This document shows, in pieces, positions 44,150 through 52,358 of a stretch of DNA of 64,000 nt. The stretch is from Arthrobacter sp. DWC3 (GTDB taxonomy: Bacteria; Actinomycetota; Actinomycetes; Actinomycetales; Micrococcaceae). Every line of letters begins with the position of its first letter. Position 1 is the stretch's first letter. The translations under genes were made by a program, and so were the position numbers. Where the stretch lies: positions 1 through 64,000 of the forward strand of contig NZ_PJIP01000009.1 in the NCBI RefSeq assembly GCF_002929375.1, given 5' to 3'. Under the pieces are notes generated by a model. It made no database searches. It saw only the letters and a program-made list of their open reading frames with translations, and had not been told where the DNA came from.

Positions 44150-45151
44150 CTACGCGTCCGGGCCGCCGGCAGGCTCACCAGCAGAGGCCGTCGATCCGCT
44201 GTCCGATGCCAGGGCGGCGGAGAGGTGATCCGCCGTCCGGCGGGAACGCGTCAGGTCGGCCCGTGCCGCGAGGTCCCCGTTCCCGGGATAGGCGATCTCC
44301 TCGAGGACGAGGGGGTGCGGCGCGGCGAGGATGGACCGTGCGTCCTTGAGCCGCGCGGCCAACCGTTCGGCGAGCCATCCGGGCGGCATCTCGCCCGAAC
44401 CGACGCGCAGCGTCGATCCGATCAGTGCACGCACCATGTTGTGGCAGAACGCGTCCGCCTGCACCGTCGCGGTGATCACGCCGTCGTGCCCGCGGACGAA
44501 CTCGTACCGCTGCAGCTCACGGATGGTGGTCGATCCTTCGCGCGGCTTGCAGAACGCTGCGAAGTCCTGCATGCCCAGCAGGTGCGCCGCCCCCTCGTTG
44601 AGCAGCGCCACGTCGAGCGACGCGGGGTACCAGAGGGTGGCGTGCCGGCGCAGCGGGTCCTGCCCCGTCGCCGTGTCCGCGATCGCGTAGCTGTAACGGC
44701 GCCAGAGGGCGGAGAAGCGTGCGTCGAACCCCTCGGGCGCCTGCATGGCGGAGCGCACGACGACGGCGGGCACCGAGTTCCTGACGGACCGTCCGCGGCC
44801 CGTGACGCCCTCGGTCAGTTCACGGTTGATGGTGCCGGTGAGGCGCCGGAGGAAGGCGTCGGCGGGGGCGACGTCGCGTCCCCTCGCCATGGCCTGCCAC
44901 TCCGCGGCCGTGAGGTCGATGTGGGCCACCTGGCCGCGGGCGTGGACACCGGCGTCGGTCCGTCCGCCGACGGTCAGGCGCACCTGCCGGCGCAGGAGCG
45001 TGAAGAGCGCGCCCTCGAGGACTCCCTGCACCGTGGTGAGGCCCGGCTGCAGCGCCCAGCCGGAGAACAGCGAGCCGTCGTACGCGATGTCCAGCCGGAC
45101 ACGCAGGAGCCCGCCGTCCCTCGCGGGGACGGCGGGCTCCTGGGTGATCAT
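44150..45151 (-). CDS. truA: tRNA pseudouridine(38-40) synthase
   Basis: 333 residues starting at 45151 (MITQEPAVPARDGGLLRVR). The longer open frame upstream runs into rplQ and is not coding. TruA isomerises uridines 38-40 of the anticodon arm. The catalytic Asp lies in GGRTDAGVHARGQVAH, preceded by LDIAYDGSLFSGWALQPG. It follows rplQ by 22 bases, the usual end of the actinobacterial alpha operon. In most relatives rplM comes next; here the tad locus lies between. Confidence 0.95.
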   Translation of the reverse strand: MITQEPAVPARDGGLLRVRLDIAYDGSLFSGWALQPGLTTVQGVLEGALFTLLRRQVRLTVGGRTDAGVHARGQVAHIDLTAAEWQAMARGRDVAPADAFLRRLTGTINRELTEGVTGRGRSVRNSVPAVVVRSAMQAPEGFDARFSALWRRYSYAIADTATGQDPLRRHATLWYPASLDVALLNEGAAHLLGMQDFAAFCKPREGSTTIRELQRYEFVRGHDGVITATVQADAFCHNMVRALIGSTLRVGSGEMPPGWLAERLAARLKDARSILAAPHPLVLEEIAYPGNGDLAARADLTRSRRTADHLSAALASDSGSTASAGEPAGGPDA

Positions 45152-45173
45152 GGTGTGCGTCGGGAGGGAAGAA

Positions 45174-45821
45174 TTACTTCTTCTCGTCCTCGACGGTGCC
45201 CTCGACGACGACGACCTCGTCAGCGGCGCCGGCTTCGGCGTCGACCGTGGTGTCCTCGGCTGCGACCTCGTCGGCGGAAGCCGCGGACTCGGCGGAATCC
45301 ACCGAGTCGACGGAGTCCACCGAATCAACGGAGTCGACCGAATCAACGGAATCGACGGCGTCGGATTCGGCCGCTACCGGTGCTCCTGCGACGGGTGCTG
45401 CTGCAGCGGCGGGGACCGACGCTGCGCGCTCGGCCTCGGCGACCACGGACTGCCTGGCCGACATGGGCTCCAGCACCAGTTCGATGACGGCCATCGGGGC
45501 GTTGTCGCCCTTCCGGTTACCGATCTTCGTGATGCGGGTGTAGCCACCCTCGCGGTTGGCGACGGCCGGAGCGATGTCCGTGAACAGCTCGTGGACGATG
45601 CTCTTGTTGCTAATGACGGCGAGGACGCGACGACGCGACGCGAGGTCGCCCTTCTTCGCGAAGGTCACCAGGCGCTCGGCGTAGGGCCGGAGGCGCTTGG
45701 CCTTCGTCACCGTGGTGGTGATGCGCTTGTGCTCGAACAGTGAGGCGGCCAGGTTGGCGAGCATCAGGCGTTCGTGCGCCGGACCGCCTCCGAGACGTGG
45801 GCCCTTGGTGGGTGTGGGCAT
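45174..45821 (-). CDS. rplQ: 50S ribosomal protein L17 with long acidic C-terminal repeat tail
   Basis: 215 residues. The first 122 are an ordinary L17 ([20 protein letters not shown] to [10 protein letters not shown]). The remaining 93 residues form an Ala/Glu/Asp-rich tail with seven consecutive Val-Asp-Ser units and a strongly acidic end (EGTVEDEKK). Actinobacterial L17 proteins often have a tail, but a perfect tripeptide repeat is unusual. It follows rpoA after a hairpin-containing gap and precedes truA. Confidence 0.96.
   Translation of the reverse strand: MPTPTKGPRLGGGPAHERLMLANLAASLFEHKRITTTVTKAKRLRPYAERLVTFAKKGDLASRRRVLAVISNKSIVHELFTDIAPAVANREGGYTRITKIGNRKGDNAPMAVIELVLEPMSARQSVVAEAERAASVPAAAAAPVAGAPVAAESDAVDSVDSVDSVDSVDSVDSVDSAESAASADEVAAEDTTVDAEAGAADEVVVVEGTVEDEKK
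45294..45356. repeat. seven-copy 9-bp repeat inside rplQ
   Basis: Seven tandem 9-base units encode (Val-Asp-Ser)7 on the minus strand. The copies differ at third codon positions (for example GTC/GTT/GTG and GAC/GAT), so the amino-acid repeat is more regular than the DNA. That suggests selection for the peptide pattern or an old expansion. Confidence 0.85.
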
Positions 45822-45843
45822 GGTTCTTTCTCCTCATTAGGGT

Positions 45844-45876
45844 GTCCGCCCGTCGCAACGGGTGCGGCGGGCGGAC
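45844..45876 (-). other. hairpin between rpoA and rplQ
   Basis: A 9-bp perfect stem (GTCCGCCCG and CGGGCGGAC) continues, after one mismatch, into a 4-bp helix with a five-base loop. It fills half of the 65-base gap and ends 22 bases before the rplQ start. It may limit read-through or protect the 3' end of rpoA mRNA. Confidence 0.55.
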
Positions 45877-45886
45877 AGGTAGCGTG

Positions 45887-46897
45887 TTAGAGCTCTTCGT
45901 CGCCGTAGACGACGTCGTCCTCTTCGATGGCGGCAGCGCGGGCGGCAAGGTCGAAGCCTGGAGGGGAGTCCTTCAGGGACAGACCGAGCTCCACGAGCTT
46001 CGCCTTGACCTCGTCGATGGACTTCGCACCGAAGTTGCGGATGTCCATGAGGTCGGCCTCGGAGCGCGCAACGAGTTCACCCACGGAGTGGATGCCCTCA
46101 CGCTTGAGGCAGTTGTACGAGCGGACCGTCAGTTCGAGGTCCTCGATCGGCAACGCCATGTCGGCCGCGAGTGCTGCGTCCGTCGGCGACGGGCCGATCT
46201 CGATGCCCTCGGCCGCGGTGTTCAGTTCGCGGGCCAGGCCGAACAGCTCCACCAGGGTGGTGCCGGCGGACGCGACGGCGTCGCGCGGGGCGATGGCGTC
46301 CTTCGTCTCGACGTCGACGATCAGCTTGTCGAAGTCGGTGCGCTGCTCCACACGGGTGGCCTCGACGCGGAAGGTGACCTTGAGGACGGGCGAGTAGATG
46401 GAGTCGACCGGGATGCGGCCGATCTCCGAGTCGCCGGACTTGTTCTGCGACGCCGAGACGTAGCCGCGTCCACGCTCGATGGTCAGTTCGAGCTCGAACT
46501 TGCCCTTCGAGTTGAGGGTCGCGATGTGGAGGTCCGGGTTGTGGAACTCGACGCCTGCGGGCGGCGCGATGTCAGCAGCCGTGACGACGCCGGGTCCCTG
46601 CTTGCGCAGGTAGGCGACGACGGGCTCGTCGTGCTCCGAGGAGACGGCGAGGTTCTTGATGTTCAGGATGATCTCGGTGACATCCTCCTTCACCCCGGGA
46701 ACCGTGGTGAATTCGTGCAGGACGCCGTCGATGCGGATGCTCGTGACGGCAGCACCCGGGATGGAGGACAGGAGCGTGCGGCGGAGCGAGTTGCCGAGGG
46801 TGTAGCCGAAACCGGGCTCGAGGGGCTCGATGACGAACCGCGAGCGGTTGTCGGCGACTACTTCTTCAGTCAGGGTGGGGCGCTGTGCAATGAGCAC
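45887..46897 (-). CDS. rpoA: DNA-directed RNA polymerase subunit alpha
   Basis: 336 residues starting at a GTG ([13 protein letters not shown]). The N-terminal assembly domain contains [20 protein letters not shown]. After a linker the C-terminal domain, which binds UP elements and activators, contains [21 protein letters not shown]. The length is standard. It lies between rpsK and rplQ; rpsD, which stands before rpoA in many bacteria, is missing here. Confidence 0.98.
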   Translation of the reverse strand: MLIAQRPTLTEEVVADNRSRFVIEPLEPGFGYTLGNSLRRTLLSSIPGAAVTSIRIDGVLHEFTTVPGVKEDVTEIILNIKNLAVSSEHDEPVVAYLRKQGPGVVTAADIAPPAGVEFHNPDLHIATLNSKGKFELELTIERGRGYVSASQNKSGDSEIGRIPVDSIYSPVLKVTFRVEATRVEQRTDFDKLIVDVETKDAIAPRDAVASAGTTLVELFGLARELNTAAEGIEIGPSPTDAALAADMALPIEDLELTVRSYNCLKREGIHSVGELVARSEADLMDIRNFGAKSIDEVKAKLVELGLSLKDSPPGFDLAARAAAIEEDDVVYGDEEL

Positions 46898-46913
46898 TTA
46901 CATATCCTTTCAG

Positions 46914-46937
46914 GAAGCATCCGCTATATGACGCTTC
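46914..46937 (-). other. hairpin just before the rpoA ribosome binding site
   Basis: On the minus strand GAAGCGTC and GATGCTTC pair (one G-U) around an eight-base loop. The helix ends 17 bases before the rpoA GTG, directly upstream of the GAAAGGA site, so it could affect rpoA translation. The rest of the 148-base rpsK-rpoA gap shows no gene. Confidence 0.4.
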
Positions 46938-47045
46938 GAAATGGGCGGGACTGCTGGTCAGCCGGCAAAGCTGCTGGAACGGCACCGAACCGCCCTGCCG
47001 GACCACGAGGGTTCCTGCAGGACGGCACGGTGACGGCACGCCTCG

Positions 47046-47447
47046 TTAGACGCGGCGACGCTTCGGCGGGCGGCAGCCGTTGTGAGCGCTCGGGGTGACG
47101 TCCGAGATCGATCCGACCTCGAGGCCCGTGGCCTGCAGCGAGCGGATGGCGGTCTCGCGGCCCGAACCCGGGCCCTTCACGAAGACGTCGACCTTCTTGA
47201 CGCCGTGCTCCTGCGCACGCTTCGCAGCGGCCTCGGCGGCCATCTGCGCGGCGAACGGGGTGGACTTGCGTGAGCCCTTGAAGCCGACCTCGCCGGCCGA
47301 GGCCCAGGAGATGACCGCACCGCTCGGGTCCGTGATGGACACGATGGTGTTGTTGAAGGTGCTCTTGATGTGCGCCTGACCGAGCGCGATGTTCTTCTTG
47401 TCCTTGCGACGCGGCTTACGGACCGCTCCACGAGTCTTGGGGGGCAT
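47046..47447 (-). CDS. rpsK: 30S ribosomal protein S11
   Basis: 133 residues, standard length. It contains [20 protein letters not shown] and ends [12 protein letters not shown], the conserved tail on the platform of the 30S subunit. It lies between rpsM (145-base gap, with a GATCAGCTGATC palindrome at 47482-47493) and rpoA. Confidence 0.98.
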   Translation of the reverse strand: MPPKTRGAVRKPRRKDKKNIALGQAHIKSTFNNTIVSITDPSGAVISWASAGEVGFKGSRKSTPFAAQMAAEAAAKRAQEHGVKKVDVFVKGPGSGRETAIRSLQATGLEVGSISDVTPSAHNGCRPPKRRRV

Positions 47448-47592
47448 TACTTCTCCTACGAAGGTATTGGGTAGAGCATGTGATCAGCTGATCGGAGCAG
47501 CCAACGGATCGAACCCTCAAAGGGGCCTCCGCTGGCGAGGGTCCCCTGGCCTGGCGAGCGCGAGCGAGCCACGTTAGGGAGCCAGTGGGGAA

Positions 47593-47970
47593 CTAGCGCC
47601 CGACCTTCTTCTTGCCTGCGACCGTACGCTTCGGGCCCTTGCGGGTACGGGCGTTCGTCTTCGTACGCTGTCCGCGTACGGGAAGGCCGCGGCGGTGCCG
47701 AATGCCTTCGTAGCTGCCGATCTCCACCTTGCGGCGGATGTCGGCGGCGACCTCACGGCGGAGGTCACCCTCGACCTTGAAGTTGCCTTCGATGTAGTCG
47801 CGGAGCTGGACCAGCTCGACGTCGGAGAGGTCCTTGACGCGCGTGTTCGGGGAGATCCCCGTATCGACGATCGTCTTCTCCGCGCGGGTCTTGCCCACGC
47901 CGTAGATATAGGTGAGCGCGATGACTACCCGCTTTTCGCGGGGGATGTCTACGCCAGCGAGACGTGCCAT
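47593..47970 (-). CDS. rpsM: 30S ribosomal protein S13
   Basis: 125 residues, standard length: [20 protein letters not shown], then [14 protein letters not shown] and a basic tail [20 protein letters not shown]. It sits at the head of the 30S subunit near the P site. A GAAGGAG site lies before the ATG, and a cloverleaf-like element occupies the gap to rpmJ. Confidence 0.98.
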   Translation of the reverse strand: MARLAGVDIPREKRVVIALTYIYGVGKTRAEKTIVDTGISPNTRVKDLSDVELVQLRDYIEGNFKVEGDLRREVAADIRRKVEIGSYEGIRHRRGLPVRGQRTKTNARTRKGPKRTVAGKKKVGR

Positions 47971-48007
47971 AGTGGCGGTGCTCCTTCGGTGTTACCGGAG
48001 GTATGGA

Positions 48008-48087
48008 GCAGAACGTCCCCGGAACGGATGTTCCGGGCCCCGGCCTCCGAGCCGGGGGTGTACGTCCCTTCCGGGACGCTGTTCTGC
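48008..48087 (-). promoter_or_regulatory. 80-nt cloverleaf-like RNA element upstream of rpsM
   Basis: A 7-bp perfect closing stem, GCAGAAC (48008-48014) and GTTCTGC (48081-48087), encloses three perfect hairpins: 48018-48037 (8 bp, 4-base loop), 48038-48057 (7 bp, 6-base loop) and 48063-48078 (6 bp, 4-base loop). On the sense (minus) strand the last has the GNRA-type tetraloop GGAA. A competing helix, GTCCC (48015-48019) with GGGAC (48073-48077), excludes two of the hairpins, so two conformations are possible. The element ends 37 bases before the rpsM ATG, just upstream of its ribosome site. No T-run follows, so it is not a standard terminator, and it does not have tRNA arm lengths. I recognise no known RNA family. 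Confidence 0.6.
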
Positions 48088-48133
48088 CGTTGAATGTACT
48101 TCTACGCGCGGGAAGAGCCTCGAGGAGAGGTTC

Positions 48134-48247
48134 TCAGCCCTGGCGCTGCTTGTGGCGCGGGTTCTCGCAGATGACGAGAACGTTGCCTTTGCGGCGAACC
48201 ACCTGGCACTTCTCGCAGATCCGCTTCACGCTCGGGTTGACCTTCAT
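48134..48247 (-). CDS. rpmJ: 50S ribosomal protein L36
   Basis: A 37-residue protein ([20 protein letters not shown]... ending NPRHKQRQG). The zinc ligands Cys11, Cys14, Cys27 and His32 are present, so this is the zinc-binding form. It follows infA by 21 bases, as in most bacteria. Confidence 0.97.
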   Translation of the reverse strand: MKVNPSVKRICEKCQVVRRKGNVLVICENPRHKQRQG

Positions 48248-48268
48248 GGTTTTCCTTCGAGTTGATTC

Positions 48269-48490
48269 TTATTTGTAGCGGTAGACGATACGGCCCCGGG
48301 TGAGGTCGTACGGGCTGAGTTCCACTACGACCCGGTCCTCAGGAAGGATTCGAATGTAGTGCTGGCGCATCTTTCCCGAGATGTGGGCGAGGACAATGTG
48401 ACCGTTGGCCAACTCAACGCGGAACATCGCGTTGGGCAGCGCCTCGTTCACAGTGCCTTCAATCTCAATGACACCGTCTTTCTTGGCCAT
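48269..48490 (-). CDS. infA: translation initiation factor IF-1
   Basis: 73 residues forming the OB fold of IF-1: [20 protein letters not shown], then [20 protein letters not shown] and [15 protein letters not shown]. It is the first gene of the infA-rpmJ-rpsM-rpsK-rpoA-rplQ-truA transcript, judging from the promoter-like sequence upstream, and starts after a GGAGG site. Confidence 0.98.
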   Translation of the reverse strand: MAKKDGVIEIEGTVNEALPNAMFRVELANGHIVLAHISGKMRQHYIRILPEDRVVVELSPYDLTRGRIVYRYK

Positions 48491-48635
48491 ATCCTCCGCT
48501 AACGTCTATGCCCGCCAGTTGCATGGCGGGCGGGTGTGGGGTTTCGATCGTCGGACCCGCGACGGGCCGGAGCTCGTTCCGCGGGAAGGCCTCCGGGGCC
48601 CGTTTGGGCACGGAAAGCAAGACAACCAACAGACA

Positions 48636-48665
48636 ACTCTACGCTACAGTCCGTGGATCGTTAAA
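48636..48665 (-). promoter_or_regulatory. candidate infA promoter
   Basis: On the minus strand TTTAAC (48665-48660), an 18-base spacer and TAGAGT (48641-48636) lie in the 213-base gap between map and infA. The start point would be near 48629, giving a leader of about 140 nt. It suggests that the alpha operon begins at infA. Confidence 0.45.
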
Positions 48666-48703
48666 TCAGGGCGGGCTTCGTGGCCGCCAGGGGCGGCCGC
48701 GGG

Positions 48704-49531
48704 TCAGCTCCCGAGCGGCACCGGCGCTACGCCGAGGGGTTCGAGCCGGGACGCCCCGCCGTCGGGTGCCGAGAGGACCCAGATCCCGCCGTCGTGCACG
48801 GCGACGCTGTGCTCCCACTGGGAGGCGCGCTTGCCGTCGGTCGTGATGACGGTCCAGTCGTCCTCGAGCACCGCGGTCTCGAGGCCGCCCTGCACGAGCA
48901 TGGGCTCGATCGCCAGGCACAGTCCCGGCCGGACCTTCGGTCCGCGGTGGGTGCTGCGGTAGTTGAGGACGTCGGGTGCCTGGTGCATCTCGGTGCCGAT
49001 GCCGTGCCCTACGTAGTCCTCCAGGATCCCGAGGGCCGGCCCGGGGACCGAGGAGACGTAGTCGTCGATCGCCGATCCGATGTCACCGACGAAGCGGGCG
49101 GAGGCCAGCGCGGCGATCCCCCGCCACATCGCCTCCTCCGTGACGTCCGAGAGGCGGACGTCCTCCGGCCGGGGAGTGCCGACGATCACGGTGCGCGCCG
49201 AGTCGGAGTGCCAGCCCCGTACCACGGCACCGCCGTCGATGGAGATGATGTCGCCGTCCTGCAGCGTGTAACCGCCGGGGATGCCGTGGACCACCTCGTG
49301 GTTCACGGAGGTGCAGATGCTCGCCGGGAACCCGTGGTAGCCGAGGAAGTTCGACGTCGCACCCGCCTCCTGGAGCACGCCCTCGAACACGTCGTTCAGC
49401 TGGGCCGTCGTGACGCCCACCCGGGCGGCCGCCACCGTCTCGTCGAGCGCCCTGGACAGCACCAGCCCGGCGTCGCGCATCACCAGCATCTGGCTGGTGG
49501 TCTTGTACTCGATCTTGGGCTGGCGGAACAT
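48704..49531 (-). CDS. map: methionine aminopeptidase, type I
   Basis: 275 residues. It removes the initiator methionine from new proteins. The five metal ligands are visible: the two Asp in SIDGGAVVRGWHSDSAR, His in VGHGIGTEMH, and Glu in IEPMLV and in WEHSVAVHD. The N-terminus lacks the zinc-finger/SH3 extension seen in some actinobacterial MetAPs. It follows adk by eight bases, as the third gene of secY-adk-map. Confidence 0.97.
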   Translation of the reverse strand: MFRQPKIEYKTTSQMLVMRDAGLVLSRALDETVAAARVGVTTAQLNDVFEGVLQEAGATSNFLGYHGFPASICTSVNHEVVHGIPGGYTLQDGDIISIDGGAVVRGWHSDSARTVIVGTPRPEDVRLSDVTEEAMWRGIAALASARFVGDIGSAIDDYVSSVPGPALGILEDYVGHGIGTEMHQAPDVLNYRSTHRGPKVRPGLCLAIEPMLVQGGLETAVLEDDWTVITTDGKRASQWEHSVAVHDGGIWVLSAPDGGASRLEPLGVAPVPLGS

Positions 49532-49539
49532 GAGGGGTC

Positions 49540-50112
49540 CTAGCTCGGAACGGTGAGTGCTGCCATGACGCGCTCGGTGACCTCGTCGATCGACCCGAGG
49601 CCGTCGACCTTCGTCACGATGCCGCGCTCGTCGTACCGCGACACCACGGCCTCCGTCTGGTCGTGGTAGAGCCCCAGGCGGTGGCGGATGACCTGCTCCT
49701 TGTCGTCCGAGCGTCCGTCGAGCGACGCACGGCCGAGGAGCCGCTTGACGAGCTCCTCGTCGTCGGCCGTCAGCTGGAGGACCACGTCGAGTTCGAGGTC
49801 GTTCTCCCGCAGGATGTCGTCCAGCTCGGCGACCTGCGCCGCGGTGCGGGGGTAGCCGTCGAGGAGGAACCCCTCCTGCACGTCGTCGGCAGCGAGGCGG
49901 TCGCGCACCATGCTGTTCGTGACGCTGTCCGGCACGAAGTCCCCCGCGTCCATGTACGTCTTGGCCTCGACGCCGAGGGGCGTCTCACGCTTGACGTTGT
50001 CGCGGAAGATGTCGCCGGTGGAGATGGCGACGAGGCCGAGGCGCTCGGAGATCCGGGCGGCCTGCGTGCCCTTGCCCGAGCCGGGGGGACCGATGATCAG
50101 CATTCTGGTCAA
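49540..50112 (-). CDS. adk: adenylate kinase
   Basis: 190 residues, converting ATP and AMP to two ADP. The P-loop is IGPPGSGKGT; ISTGDIFRDNV binds AMP. The short lid between GRASLDGRSDDKE residues marks the short, zinc-free form. I chose the TTG at 50112 (MTRMLIIG), which overlaps the secY stop (TTGA) and has an AAGGG nine bases upstream; an ATG at 50103 is the alternative. Confidence 0.96.
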   Translation of the reverse strand: MTRMLIIGPPGSGKGTQAARISERLGLVAISTGDIFRDNVKRETPLGVEAKTYMDAGDFVPDSVTNSMVRDRLAADDVQEGFLLDGYPRTAAQVAELDDILRENDLELDVVLQLTADDEELVKRLLGRASLDGRSDDKEQVIRHRLGLYHDQTEAVVSRYDERGIVTKVDGLGSIDEVTERVMAALTVPS

Positions 50113-51419
50113 CGCAACAACCCTTCGTAGTGACGCTGCTGGAGCTGGGCGTCGATCTGCTTCACGGTCTCGAGCCCCACGCCGACCATGATGAGGATCG
50201 ACGTACCACCGAACGGGAAGTTCTGGTTGGCGCCGATGGCCACGAGGGCGATCAGCGGGATCAGCGCCACGAGTCCGAGGTAGATGGCACCCGGCAGCGT
50301 GATGCGGGAGAGCACGTACTGCAGGTACTCGGCCGTCGGGCGGCCGGCACGGATGCCGGGGATGAACCCGCCGTACTTCTTCATGTTCTCGGACACCTCG
50401 TCCGGGTTGAACGTGATGGCCACGTAGAAGTAGGTGAAGAAGACGATCAGCAGGAAGTACATCGCCATGTAGAGGGGGTGGTCGCCACTGGTGAGGTACG
50501 TGGTGATCCAGTTGACCCACGCGGGAGGCGCGGTGCCGTCCTGGGGCGTGTTGAACTGGGCGATCAGGCTGGGCAGGTACAGCATCGAGGACGCGAAGAT
50601 CACGGGGATGACGCCCGCCATGTTCACCTTGATCGGGATGTACGTACTGCTGCCGCCGAGGGTGCGGCGTCCGACCATGCGCTTGGCGTACTGCACGGGG
50701 ATGCGGCGCTGGGACTGCTCCACGAAGATCACGAGGGCGACGACGACGACGCCCATCGCGAGCACGAAGGCGAAGACCGTGGCGCCCTGGGTGCGGAGGA
50801 TCTCGCCGAGCGAGGTGGGGAAGCCGGCGGCGATGGCCGTGAAGATGAGCAGCGACATGCCGTTGCCCACGCCCTTCTCGGTGATGAGCTCGCCCATCCA
50901 CATGATGAGGCCGGTGCCGGCGGTCAGGGTGATGATCAGCAGCACGATGGTGATCAGCGAGTCGTCCGGGATCAGGGGCACGGGGCAGTTGCCGAGCAGT
51001 GCGCCGGAGCGGGCGAGCGAGACCAGGGTGGTGGCGTTGAGCAGGCCGAGCGCGATCGTGAGGTAGCGCGTGTACTGGGTCAGCCGGGACTGGCCCTGGG
51101 CGCCTTCCTCGTGCAGCTCCTGGAAGCGGGGAATGACCACCCGGAGGAGCTGCGTGATGATGCTGGCCGTGATGTACGGCATGATGCCCAGCGCGAAGAT
51201 GGACACCTGGAGGAGGGCGCCGCCGCTGAACAGGTTGACGAACTGGTAGAGGCCGCCGTCGGTGTTGCCGAGCTCCAGGCACTGCTGGACGTTCCCGTAG
51301 TCGACGCCCGGGGCGGGGATGAAGGCCCCGAGACGGAAGATGGTGATGATTCCCAGCGTGAACAACAGCTTGCGCCGCAAGTCTGGCGTCCGGAATGCCC
51401 GGCCAATAGCGCTAAGCAA
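50109..51419 (-). CDS. secY: preprotein translocase subunit SecY
   Basis: 436 residues with ten membrane segments, the channel of the general secretion pathway. I place the start at the TTG at 51419 (MLSAIGRAFRTPDLRRKLLF), preceded by AGGAGG five bases away; the ATG-type start further upstream (51467) has no homology support. The plug region and loops FIPAPGVDY and KRMVGRRTLGGSSTYIPIKV are conserved. adk overlaps its stop. A T-run terminator separates it from rplO, so it begins a transcript of its own or depends on read-through. Confidence 0.96.
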   Translation of the reverse strand: MLSAIGRAFRTPDLRRKLLFTLGIITIFRLGAFIPAPGVDYGNVQQCLELGNTDGGLYQFVNLFSGGALLQVSIFALGIMPYITASIITQLLRVVIPRFQELHEEGAQGQSRLTQYTRYLTIALGLLNATTLVSLARSGALLGNCPVPLIPDDSLITIVLLIITLTAGTGLIMWMGELITEKGVGNGMSLLIFTAIAAGFPTSLGEILRTQGATVFAFVLAMGVVVVALVIFVEQSQRRIPVQYAKRMVGRRTLGGSSTYIPIKVNMAGVIPVIFASSMLYLPSLIAQFNTPQDGTAPPAWVNWITTYLTSGDHPLYMAMYFLLIVFFTYFYVAITFNPDEVSENMKKYGGFIPGIRAGRPTAEYLQYVLSRITLPGAIYLGLVALIPLIALVAIGANQNFPFGGTSILIMVGVGLETVKQIDAQLQQRHYEGLLR

Positions 51420-51530
51420 GCGTCCTCCTGAAGGTCTGTTGGTCCTGACGCGGACCGTACACAACAACCGAGTCTAACGGTTGGTCGCCGATGCTGGAGA
51501 ACCGGCGGGTGATGGGTGGCTGAAGCCGAA

Positions 51531-51570
51531 AAAAGACTCCTGGCGGGCTGGTCGAGCCAGCCCACCAGAA
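51531..51570 (-). terminator. intrinsic terminator after rplO
   Basis: On the minus strand a 12-bp stem with one G-T pair (arms 51559-51570 and 51542-51553) and a five-base loop is followed by GAGTC and six T (51536-51531). It lies 73 bases after the rplO stop and 110 bases before secY. This is the clearest classical terminator in the window. The rest of 51420-51642 shows only a weak -10-like TAGACT for secY. Confidence 0.8.
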
Positions 51571-51642
51571 GTCTAGTTCCTGAGTGCCATGGATCACAGC
51601 CACCCCTCCCCCGGACGCGCCGGGGGAGGGAGGGCGGAAGAC

Positions 51643-52140
51643 CTACAGCTCGGTGACGGTCCCACCGGCCGCGGCGATCTTCTCTGCAGCGGATGCGGAG
51701 AAGGCGTCGGCCGAGACGTTCACGGCCACCGTGATCTCGCCGGTCCCCAGCACCTTGACGGGCTGGTTCTTCCGGACGGCGCCGTTGGCGACCAGGCTCT
51801 CCACGGTGACGTCGCCGCCGGCCGGGTAGAGCTCGGACAGCTTGTCCAGGTTCACGACCTGGAACTCGACGCGGAACGGGTTCTTGAAGCCGCGCAGCTT
51901 GGGAAGGCGCATGTGCAGCGGCAGCTGGCCGCCGGCAAATCCTGCCTTCACCTGGTAGCGGGCTGCAGTTCCCTTGGTACCACGGCCTGCGGTCTTACCC
52001 TTCGAACCCTCACCACGGCCGACACGGGTCTTCGCCGTCTTGGCACCCGGTGCGGGGCGGAGGTGGTGGACCTTGAGCGCGTGGACGCGCTCGGCCTTGG
52101 CCTCGGTTGCGGCCGGAGCCGCGATGTCATTCTCTGCCAT
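51643..52140 (-). CDS. rplO: 50S ribosomal protein L15
   Basis: 165 residues. The basic glycine-rich N-terminal part ([35 protein letters not shown]) and the C-terminal fold ([20 protein letters not shown]) are conserved. A 15-residue Ala/Glu-rich extension precedes the core. It shares a base with the rpmD stop (TAATG) and is the last gene before the terminator. Confidence 0.97.
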   Translation of the reverse strand: MAENDIAAPAATEAKAERVHALKVHHLRPAPGAKTAKTRVGRGEGSKGKTAGRGTKGTAARYQVKAGFAGGQLPLHMRLPKLRGFKNPFRVEFQVVNLDKLSELYPAGGDVTVESLVANGAVRKNQPVKVLGTGEITVAVNVSADAFSASAAEKIAAAGGTVTEL

Positions 52141-52358
52141 TAGTTGGCCTCCTCAACCTTCAAGAGGTGCGGAACCGTGTTGATCATGCCGACGGTGACG
52201 GCGTCCGCTTCACGGACCACGGTGTGGCCGATCCGCTTCAGACCGAGCGACCGCAGCGTGTCGCGCTGGTTCTGCTTGCCGCCGATGGCGGACTTGATCT
52301 GGGTGATCTCCAGCTTCGCGGTGCTGACACGCACGCGCTTCGGGGTGATCGCGGTCAT
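52140..52358 (-). CDS. rpmD: 50S ribosomal protein L30
   Basis: 72 residues ([20 protein letters not shown]), slightly longer than the usual 60. The core [22 protein letters not shown] is split here as [13 protein letters not shown] and [17 protein letters not shown]. The ATG overlaps the rpsE stop (TGATG) and its own stop overlaps rplO. A GTG one codon earlier is possible. Confidence 0.96.
   Translation of the reverse strand: MTAITPKRVRVSTAKLEITQIKSAIGGKQNQRDTLRSLGLKRIGHTVVREADAVTVGMINTVPHLLKVEEAN

Noticed and set aside
48008-48087. Cloverleaf near rpsM read as a tRNA gene
   Set aside because: The closing stem is 7 bp as in an acceptor stem, but the arms are 8, 7 and 6 bp, there is no T-loop sequence, no D-loop Gly-Gly and no anticodon loop of seven bases.
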